Assembly: GCA_900128395.1 (NCBI GenBank)
Contig: LT649502.1
Span: 1 to 12,837 of the forward strand
DNA from: Stramenopiles sp. TOSAG23-2
Taxonomy: Eukaryota; Sar
DNA length: 12,837 nucleotides
Reading direction: 5' to 3'
Position 1 is the stretch's first letter; each line of letters begins with the position of its first letter. A program made the position numbers and the translations under genes. The notes under the pieces were generated by a model. The model saw only the letters and a program-made list of their open reading frames with translations. It did not search any database and was not told the DNA's origin. Below, piece by piece: positions 1-6,265 of the stretch.

Positions 1-921
1 GTAGTTGTCGAAGTACGAGAAAAAGATGGAAGTACAACCGAACATAATATTACAACTGGTGTACGAACTAATTCGAAGACCGGTGTTGCACCAGACCTTA
101 ACTATAAATCAATAGTAAATAAAAAACGTACATTTTTTGAATTGTATTGTACCAAAGGATCTGTCTCAAATTATATCACTTTTGGAATATTGGTCATAGC
201 ATTGGTATTATACAGTAGTAATCCAAATGTTGTGGCTTTGCATTACCTTTTATCATTTGGCTTGTTTGGTTTTGCTGGTGGCTTTACCAATTGGCTTGCT
301 GTGAAAATGCTTTTTGATAAAATAGGATGTGGTGGGATATATTTAATTGGTTCTGGAGTCATTCCACGTCAATTTAAAGAAATCCGTGAAACTGTGAAAA
401 CTACGATTATGGCAACATTCTTTGATCAACAATATTTAGGTAAATATTTAAATGATCGTTCCAAAGGTCTTTTGGATAAAATCGATATTGAAAGTCGTAT
501 TAAAAAGATTGTAGATGATCCATCTACGGAAGAAATCATGGCAAAAAAATTACAAGAAATGGCAGCTACGCCACAAGGTGCATTTTTAGCAATGGTACCG
601 GTAATGATGCCAGGTATGACAATGCGTTCAATTGCTGCTATGATGAAACCAGCACTTGCAGGCTTTGCAACGGAAATGGCAACAAAAATGAAAGATTCAT
701 TTGATATTACAGAATTTGTAAGCGTTGATAATGTGCGTGATGAGATTGATGAGTTAATGACTGAGAAGTTGAAAGAGTTGACACCACCAATTGTTAAACA
801 GTTAATGGAAGATGTTATTCGAGAACATTTAGGATGGTTAATTATATGGGGTAATATATTTGGTGGTGGTTTAGGTATAATTAGTCAAGCATTGGGGTAT
901 GGAATTTCAGCCTCCGCGTAG
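1..921 (+). CDS. DUF445 family membrane protein (5' truncated by window edge)
   Basis: The reading frame is open from base 1 to a TAG at 919-921 (306 codons), with no ATG that would be a natural start, so the N-terminus lies outside the window. The first ~55 visible residues are polar. A hydrophobic segment follows at visible codons 58-71. Next comes the family signature: GGFTNWLAVKMLF (about 93-105) and GSGVIPRQ (117-124), followed by a long charged helical region with repeated Met/Glu/Lys. The protein ends in a second hydrophobic stretch containing IIWGNIFGGGLG, typical of the DUF445 C-terminus. DUF445 (YheB-like) proteins are anchored at both ends with a helical middle; their biochemical role is not established. 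The next gene converges on this one across 342 bp. The family call is firm; function and organelle are unknown. Confidence 0.88.
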   Translation, partial: VVVEVREKDGSTTEHNITTGVRTNSKTGVAPDLNYKSIVNKKRTFFELYCTKGSVSNYITFGILVIALVLYSSNPNVVALHYLLSFGLFGFAGGFTNWLAVKMLFDKIGCGGIYLIGSGVIPRQFKEIRETVKTTIMATFFDQQYLGKYLNDRSKGLLDKIDIESRIKKIVDDPSTEEIMAKKLQEMAATPQGAFLAMVPVMMPGMTMRSIAAMMKPALAGFATEMATKMKDSFDITEFVSVDNVRDEIDELMTEKLKELTPPIVKQLMEDVIREHLGWLIIWGNIFGGGLGIISQALGYGISASA

Positions 922-1263
922 AAATATTGAGAGAGTACTCTAGTACTAATATAAAATATTTTATTTTTACGACAGCAGGAACTGTAATATATCCCTTTTA
1001 TCGCCCTTTCATAATTTTTTAAAAAATAAAGTTAAAATTAAATTTAAATTATTATTTTTTTTAAAATTAATTCGCGTCGAAACACAAAATCTTTTTATAA
1101 AAAAATACTCTCTCTCTCTCTACCTCTCCACAACGCGACTAAAACCGCTTCGTGGTGTAAAATTAAAAGAATACTATATATACTTCTGCTTTTCGTATAT
1201 TTTTTTGACAATTGCCAAAATTTGGTTGTCAAAAAGCAAACACATTTTTCTTTTCTGTGTCTT
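922..1263. other. Convergent intergenic region
   Basis: This AT-rich gap holds the 3' flanks of the DUF445 gene and of the dehydrogenase. It contains A/T runs, a short CT microsatellite (about 1108-1121) and a hairpin (listed separately). I see no coding potential on either strand. Confidence 0.7.
1202..1235 (-). repeat. Inverted repeat in the 3' flank of the dehydrogenase gene
   Basis: A perfect 10-bp stem (TTTTTGACAA at 1202-1211 with TTGTCAAAAA at 1226-1235) encloses a second inner pair, CCAAA/TTTGG (1215-1219 / 1221-1225), offset by a TTG bulge. It lies 29-62 bases past the stop of the minus-strand dehydrogenase, so it would be in the 3' UTR. A structural or 3'-end role is inference. Confidence 0.5.
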
Positions 1264-2220
1264 TTAAATTTTTGCTTTACGTGCAGGTGTAACCAATCCT
1301 AATTTCATCAAGTTACTCATGCCACCACCACTTCCCATTTTCTTGCCATGTTTGTAACTCCAATTTGGAAATTGGGTTTCACCACCAAAATCTGTTCCTT
1401 CATCCCATTTATTTGCAACATCTTCAATGGAAAATCCATTACGAACATCGGAATAGGCACCACTTGTTCTTTGCCATCTTGTCTTTGCAAACCACCCCCC
1501 AGATGATTCAATGACAACTCCATTGTCTTCTGTATCCTCATGACATAAATATGCTACAATTGGTGAAACATAATCTGGTTTTAAGACTTTTACAAGCTCT
1601 TCAGGCATAACTGTTACTGTCATTCGACTGCCTGCACCTGGTGCAATTACATTACAATGAATATTTCTTTTTGCGCCTTCTTGTGCAAGTGTGTACGCAA
1701 AACCAACTTGGCTCATTTTGGCCATAGCATAATTTGATTGACCAAAATTGCCGTACATACCTGAAACACTTGTAGTCATAACAATTCTTCCATATCGTTG
1801 TTCGCGCATGTAAGGCCAAGCAGCTTTAGTAACTTTGTATGGTCCCATGACATGTACTTGATAAACCAAATCCCAATCTTGTTGTGTCATTTTAGCAAAT
1901 GAAATATCACGTAAAATACCAGCATTATTCACAATGATATCAATACGGCCCCACGTGTCAATAGCAGTCTGAACAATTTTCTCTCCATCAACAACGGAAT
2001 CATAATTAGCAACGGCTTCTCCACCAGCTGCTTTAATTTCTGCAACAACTTCATCTGCAGCTCTAGCAGAAGCACCTTTACCATCAAACGTACCACCTAA
2101 ATCATTCACGACGACTTTTGCCCCGCGTGATGCAAATAACATTGCATGAGCTTTTCCCAATCCTGCACCAGCGCCTGTAATAATTGCTACGCGGCCATCA
2201 TATCTATATTTTTGTGCCAT
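1264..2220 (-). CDS. Peroxisomal (3R)-hydroxyacyl-CoA dehydrogenase, stand-alone MFE-2/HSD17B4-type SDR
   Basis: This 318-residue short-chain dehydrogenase would oxidise (3R)-hydroxyacyl-CoA to 3-ketoacyl-CoA with NAD+ in peroxisomal beta-oxidation. The Rossmann motif is TGAGAGLG (15-22), followed by NDLGG with Asp40 set for NAD(H), and NNAG at 98-101. The catalytic residues Ser151, Tyr164 and Lys168 fall at the numbers known for mammalian MFE-2. The extension beyond a normal ~250-residue SDR (SSGGWFAKTRWQR and the region after it) is also typical of the MFE-2 dehydrogenase unit. The hydratase-2 and SCP2 domains of the animal enzyme are absent; the gene stops after one dehydrogenase domain. 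The C-terminus is -RKAKI, and Ala-Lys-Ile is the proven peroxisomal signal of the homologous Candida tropicalis trifunctional enzyme. The start is an ATG in an A-rich context (AATAATGGC) just before the conserved N-terminus. Confidence 0.9.
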   Translation of the reverse strand: MAQKYRYDGRVAIITGAGAGLGKAHAMLFASRGAKVVVNDLGGTFDGKGASARAADEVVAEIKAAGGEAVANYDSVVDGEKIVQTAIDTWGRIDIIVNNAGILRDISFAKMTQQDWDLVYQVHVMGPYKVTKAAWPYMREQRYGRIVMTTSVSGMYGNFGQSNYAMAKMSQVGFAYTLAQEGAKRNIHCNVIAPGAGSRMTVTVMPEELVKVLKPDYVSPIVAYLCHEDTEDNGVVIESSGGWFAKTRWQRTSGAYSDVRNGFSIEDVANKWDEGTDFGGETQFPNWSYKHGKKMGSGGGMSNLMKLGLVTPARKAKI

Positions 2221-2770
2221 TATTTCAAAAAAATAATTTATATAAATAACTTTTATTTTTTGTGTATAAGAATTTGATTAATAATAATAATGATAATAAA
2301 ATTCTTCTTGTTCTATTGTTTTTCTTTTCATCTTGTTACAAAAATAGGAAATGTAACTTTAACTTCAATTATGAATTATGATAGTATATCTTTTGATCTC
2401 TTTTTTTTCACCATTATTAATAGTAGGTAGGACATATACCACCACCAGATTAAGGTGGTATAATAGTGTCATTTATACGGGAAAAAAAGGAAAAAACATT
2501 TAATTATATCTCTAAAAAATCTACTAAAAAGTATCAATAACAAAATTGTTAAAAACATATTTGTAACACCATATACTACGTATATCTATACACACGCACT
2601 CTATACGAAAATAAATTTCAAAGCAATATTTTTAAATATGTCGTGTCTTGTTCTTGTTAAATCTATTATTGTTGATTTTTTTTTGTCAACATTTTCATGA
2701 TAATATTAATATTTGCACCAATTTCTTTAATGTCGCGGCATTGATTCCACCACCACCATATGTATTAGAC
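2221..2770. other. AT-rich non-coding stretch between dehydrogenase gene and PDEase relic
   Basis: It includes the upstream region of the minus-strand dehydrogenase. There are ATA/ATG-type triplet runs (2280-2298), a 9-bp perfect inverted repeat (listed separately) and long A/T runs. No upstream PDEase catalytic segment (the HNxxH or HD metal-site motifs) was found here. The PDEase frame stays open back to about 2636, where it meets a TAA (2633-2635), but the residues before 2771 do not resemble the family. Confidence 0.6.
2435..2462. repeat. Short inverted repeat upstream of the dehydrogenase gene
   Basis: TATACCACC at 2435-2443 pairs perfectly with GGTGGTATA at 2454-2462 across a 10-base loop. 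It stands out as more GC-rich than its surroundings and lies about 215 bp upstream of the minus-strand start codon. A binding-site or stem-loop role is possible but unproven; one such stem could occur by chance in a window this size. Confidence 0.35.
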
Positions 2771-3202
2771 ATGGAAAAGAAAGATCATGTATTGCAAATT
2801 ATGGTAATGATAATCAAGCTAAGTGACGTGTCCCATCCAGCTCGAAATTTTGAGACGCATTACAAATGGTCTCAACGTTGCGTTGAAGAATTTTATTTGC
2901 AAGGAGATAAAGAAAAATCTGTTTTGGAAAAAGAACCTTTAGGTTTCATGGATCGGGAGAAAGATTATTTGCCTAAATCCCAATGGGGATTCATTAAATT
3001 TGTTGTTGTTCCGATGTATGCGACGATAAAACCAATCATGCCATTATTACATGAGCAAATGTATAAAAATATTGATAATAATATCAATGCATGGAATAAA
3101 TATAGTGAAAAAAAAGCAGATGTTAAAGTAGATATTAAAAACTTCAACCTGTTGGAGGCAGACAAGTACAATCCAGATGTTATAATGGCACCACCGCTTT
3201 GA
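2771..3202 (+). pseudogene. 3' fragment of a PDEase-type 3',5'-cyclic nucleotide phosphodiesterase
   Basis: From the ATG at 2771 the frame encodes 143 residues matching only the last third of a class I cyclic-nucleotide phosphodiesterase domain. Visible family hallmarks are the metal-site Asp in KLSDVSHPAR (codon at 2825), WSQRCVEEFYLQGD, MDRE, and the invariant Gln of SQWGF (codon at 2981) that grips the purine. The first two-thirds of the domain, with the HNxxHAxDV and HDxxHPG metal-binding histidines, are absent. The next gene upstream is an intact opposite-strand gene, so no room exists for the missing exons. The bases before the ATG (TATTAG) could be a 3' splice site, making this a lone last exon. 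The frame itself is undamaged and ends in TGA. I read it as a relic; a transcribed fragment or a misassembly is possible. It could not hydrolyse cAMP or cGMP. Confidence 0.75.
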
Positions 3203-3297
3203 GATGACAAAAATTGAAAATTTGACCCAAATTTTTATATACACTCTTATATAATAATTTTGATATCTCATATATTATGATATGATACATTTCTTTT

Positions 3298-3486
3298 TTA
3301 CAACTTGTTTTGTCGTAATCCTAAACTACCAATGCCAGCTGGTGCAGCTTTACCACCTCGTCTTGCTTTTGCAACAACATCTCGGAGTGTAAATGCTTTG
3401 TTCAGCTCCTCTTAAGTTGAATTTGGACCAAGCTCACCAACACGAATATATTGTCCATGATCTTGAAAAAGAAAACTCTCTAAAAT
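3298..3486 (-). pseudogene. 3' fragment of an unrecognised gene, with in-frame stop
   Basis: Read on the minus strand, this interval gives clearly protein-like sequence in a single frame ending at TAA (3298-3300). It runs from ESFLFQDHGQYIRVGELG through GPNST, a TAA (3412-3414), then EELNKAFTLRDVVAKARRGG, and ends in a basic tail, GIGSLGLRQNKL. Sequence quality is equal on both sides of the internal TAA, which suggests one coding exon broken by a single substitution (for example CAA to TAA). The frame is closed upstream by TGA at 3487-3489; a possible 3' splice site (TTTTAG) lies just after that stop, immediately before the start of ESFLF. I do not recognise the family. The fragment ends 95 bp from the end of the PDEase relic, tail to tail, and is too short for a conventional ORF search. 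It is squeezed between that relic and the intact SelO gene. Confidence 0.6.
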
Positions 3487-3518
3487 TCACGCATTATCAT
3501 TCACAATCAATTTTAATT

Positions 3519-3520
<2 letters not shown>

Positions 3521-3551
<31 letters not shown>
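3521..3551. repeat. (AT)n microsatellite
   Basis: About 15 uninterrupted AT dinucleotides lie between the relic zone and the SelO gene end. The rest of 3490-3655 is AT-rich with no visible gene. Confidence 0.95.
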
Positions 3552-3554
<3 letters not shown>

Positions 3555-3655
3555 TACGAGTAAAATTTAAAAAAATATTTTAATATATGTGAAAATAATT
3601 GATATTTTTTTATACAGTATATCATGATTTTGTCATGTACACACACAACAGAAAA

Positions 3656-5770
3656 TTATTGACCACCACAACTAATTTTCAAACCAACATCTTCTACCAT
3701 TTCCAATGATGAAAGATCTCTTCTTATTGTCGTCATCTTCTCGGGGTCTTTCTTGTTTTTCTGTTTCAATGTCATTCGTTGCAACTCATCATCAATACTC
3801 CATGTATTCACATCATATGGCTTCTTTAAAATATTAATTACGTTTAAATAATCAATATCATTTTTGTTTTGAACCATGTCTTGAATAATTCGTCTTACAG
3901 GACCAGTACGTAATATATATCTTGGATTCTGTCGTCTAACTCGTGTACGCCATTTATTTAATATTTCAGGGTGATTTATTAAATGTTTATGTAAAAATTC
4001 TAAAAATGATTTTAAATCACGTTTTCCTATCGCAGAAGCTCCAGTAACCGTTGTAAATTTATTTAAGATATCTTTTTTCACATCATCGTCATCAATAATA
4101 TTAAATTTGAAAATGTCAACTTCTGCTAATAATCGAGATGCCCTTGTATAATCAGCTTTTCCAAATTTTAACCATCTTCTCCATAATTTAATAAACATAT
4201 CTTGTTCTCCCATCATAGATTGCATTGAATTTAAACCTAAACGAATTGCCATTTGTTGTGCATAACATCTTTTGTAAATTTTTTGATATAAAATTATGTT
4301 TTCATTGTTATCGTAAGTATTTGAATAACTTTTTTCACCTCCAGGTCTTTCAACATTACCTTTTAAGTTTATTATGTCAATTAATCGTTCTAAATTCCAT
4401 CGTCCAATTTTATATTGTGCACCATATTTATATCGATTCTCTTCATCAATATGATTGCTACTCCAATTTAAATTAAAGTTTTGAAGCCATCCAAATACAT
4501 TTAAATCAATTGTTAAACCAATCAATGATATATTATCAGTATTCATAACACCATGAACAAATCCATTGGCATTCCATGCTGCTATTAATGAAGCCAATCG
4601 TTTAGAAAATTTACGTAATAAACATGTTAAAACCTCATTATTTTCCATGCTTTTATAATCATTTGCACATGAAGAAGAAGAAGAAGATCTTCGTTGTTGA
4701 AAGAAACATGTTGATTTATCTTCAGAAGATATATATTGAAGAGCATCATGTACATTATCATACTCAACTATATTTCTTTTTTCTAATTCTGATATTTTTT
4801 TCAATGCATATCTTGCAATATCTACAACTCCATTTATTCCTTGTTTTTCATATGCAATTTGCAAACTGCCAAGACGTAAAAAAGATGGTGAAACTCTTAA
4901 TATAATACCTGGTGGTACCACTTTATTTTTATTATCATAATATTCATCACGAAAAATTCCATCATCCGTATTGTCAAGTATTGTGCCAATCAACGCCAAC
5001 GAAGTTACTGTTGGGATTTTAATTGAATTCAATGCAATACCACCTAAATATTCTCGTGCAACTGATTGAAAAACAGCACGGCCATCACCACTTCTAGAAT
5101 AGGGTGTTCTTCCACCCCCTTTAATACTTAATTCATATGTTGTTTTCGTTGAAGTGTCAACACCAACAATTTCTCCAATAGATATTGCTCTGCCATCACC
5201 CAATTGTCCGGCCCAATTTCCAAATTGATGTCCGCCATAATTATGACAAAAAGATTTCGTAGCATCAATTGTAACTTCTCCGATTATTTCATTTTTCAAA
5301 GCGTCCATGTCTAGTATAGTTGGATCATAGTCCGGAAAAATTTTATTTGCAACATTATCATCAATATCAATAATTCTAAATTGATGCGGGTTAATAAATG
5401 GTAATGGATGCAAATGTGTTATAGTTGCATTTGTTTGTCTCGAATGCCTTGTATGAATTGGATCTATTTGCACAAAGTTAAATATTTCATTTGAATAATT
5501 TAATGACGCTAATGAAACTCTGTCTAAATTTTTTTTTTCGTTTTTCTTTTTATTACAAAGTTTTCCAAATATACATAAACATTTACCACTGCCATATGGA
5601 CCTTCATCACATTCAAGATGTTTTGAATCTTGACAATTACATTTATTATTACATAATGGTCCATAATAATGTTTTGCACAATACGTATAACGTGGTGGTA
5701 TCCTTTCTGATTTGCTCAGTGATATGAAACATAATAGTAATAGGAAATTGATAGTTAATGGTGCAAACAT
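3656..5770 (-). CDS. Selenoprotein O-family AMPylase (Cys form) with signal peptide and DSL/EGF-like module
   Basis: SelO proteins have a kinase-like fold that binds ATP inverted and transfer AMP to Ser/Thr/Tyr of target proteins. The core here has YGGHQFGNWAGQLGDGRA (178-195), IKGGGRTPYSRSGDGRA (216-232) with Lys217, Glu240, and GFVHGVMNTDN (403-413) with Asp412-Asn413 and Asp422. These match the spacing of K113, E136, D252, N253 and D262 in bacterial SelO. The C-terminus ISCGGQ places Cys701 where animal SelO has selenocysteine, so no UGA recoding is needed. Unusually, residues 1-21 look like a signal peptide. Residues 31-72 then hold eight cysteines in a DSL/EGF-like pattern (C-x8-C-x3-C with YYG before the second Cys), followed by a Lys-rich linker. 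N-x-S/T sites at 91 and 114 also suit the secretory pathway. Eukaryotic SelO is usually mitochondrial. After the last Asp the usual TIDYGPFGF reads TIDLNVFGW, and LRNYLAQ reads LRTGPVRR. Family is certain; location and activity are inference. Confidence 0.9.
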   Translation of the reverse strand: MFAPLTINFLLLLCFISLSKSERIPPRYTYCAKHYYGPLCNNKCNCQDSKHLECDEGPYGSGKCLCIFGKLCNKKKNEKKNLDRVSLASLNYSNEIFNFVQIDPIHTRHSRQTNATITHLHPLPFINPHQFRIIDIDDNVANKIFPDYDPTILDMDALKNEIIGEVTIDATKSFCHNYGGHQFGNWAGQLGDGRAISIGEIVGVDTSTKTTYELSIKGGGRTPYSRSGDGRAVFQSVAREYLGGIALNSIKIPTVTSLALIGTILDNTDDGIFRDEYYDNKNKVVPPGIILRVSPSFLRLGSLQIAYEKQGINGVVDIARYALKKISELEKRNIVEYDNVHDALQYISSEDKSTCFFQQRRSSSSSSCANDYKSMENNEVLTCLLRKFSKRLASLIAAWNANGFVHGVMNTDNISLIGLTIDLNVFGWLQNFNLNWSSNHIDEENRYKYGAQYKIGRWNLERLIDIINLKGNVERPGGEKSYSNTYDNNENIILYQKIYKRCYAQQMAIRLGLNSMQSMMGEQDMFIKLWRRWLKFGKADYTRASRLLAEVDIFKFNIIDDDDVKKDILNKFTTVTGASAIGKRDLKSFLEFLHKHLINHPEILNKWRTRVRRQNPRYILRTGPVRRIIQDMVQNKNDIDYLNVINILKKPYDVNTWSIDDELQRMTLKQKNKKDPEKMTTIRRDLSSLEMVEDVGLKISCGGQ
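5644..5680 (-). other. DSL/EGF-like cysteine-rich segment encoded in the SelO N-terminus (C31-C40-C44 region)
   Basis: This marks the codons for Cys31 to about Cys42 of the SelO-like protein. The wider eight-cysteine module (31-72, about 5555-5680) has cysteines at 31, 40, 44, 46, 54, 64, 66 and 72. The YYG-x2-C-x3-C element and the C-D-x-G region resemble the DSL domain of Notch ligands and laminin/EGF-type modules. Direct reading supports the cysteine pattern; assignment to the DSL family in particular is tentative. Confidence 0.55.
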
Positions 5771-6136
5771 TGTATAAATTCAACTGAAACGAATACGATA
5801 TAGTAGTTTTTTACATGTTAATACACATTTGGATTGTTTCACAATGGATGAATTATTAAAATATGATATATATATATAATAACAAGACGGTGCAGACGAG
5901 TAAAAATTTTGCTAAATATATATAATTTATACATGTAATACATTTAGTTTGTATTTAATTTTTTCGTTCATCATCTCATAAAAAAAATTTAAAAATTAAC
6001 ACTGCACACTATTGAATATTAATATATGTGGTTTACCCACCTTTCATTTCTTCAGCATTTTTATGATTGCTTCGTTCTTAGAATAACCAGAGAAAAGTGA
6101 TAAAGTGATAACATATATTCGTAGAAGTAAGATCAA

Positions 6137-6171
<35 letters not shown>

Positions 6172-6265
6172 CATTCCATTCTATTCTTTAATTATATTGT
6201 TTTTAACAAGACAATTTTTGTTTTGTGCTTTTTTGTGTCTTGAGGTACAACTATAATATATTAAA
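5771..6265. promoter_or_regulatory. Divergent intergenic region shared by SelO and SLC37-type genes
   Basis: These 495 bp must contain the promoters of both genes, which run away from each other. The sequence is very AT-rich, with short (AT)n at about 5866-5878, a doubled AAAGTGAT (around 6094-6109), an (AT)n microsatellite at 6140-6169 and CCATT repeats directly after it. No specific promoter element can be named, and no gene is visible. Confidence 0.55.
6140..6169. repeat. (TA)n microsatellite upstream of the transporter gene
   Basis: About 15 uninterrupted TA units, followed by two CCATT units, lie about 100 bp before the transporter ATG. Confidence 0.95.

Noticed and set aside
1317-1541. 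74-codon frame on the minus strand inside the dehydrogenase gene
   Set aside because: It overlaps the dehydrogenase in another frame and has no family resemblance.
2648-2770. Extending the PDEase fragment upstream through the hydrophobic frame starting at 2648
   Set aside because: There is no ATG in this frame before 2771, a stop lies at 2633, and the residues do not resemble the PDEase domain. It reads like intron or non-coding DNA.
2965-3271. Two minus-strand frames opposite the PDEase relic
   Set aside because: They are antisense shadows of the PDEase frame and AT-rich flank, with no recognisable domain.
3412-3414. In-frame TAA read as evidence for a reassigned code (TAA = Gln)
   Set aside because: The dehydrogenase, SelO and Bub3 genes all end in TAA at the expected C-terminus, so TAA is a normal stop here.
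3656-3670. Selenocysteine at the SelO C-terminus
   Set aside because: The codon at the Sec position is TGT (Cys701) and the frame ends in TAA three codons later, so no UGA recoding or SECIS element is needed.
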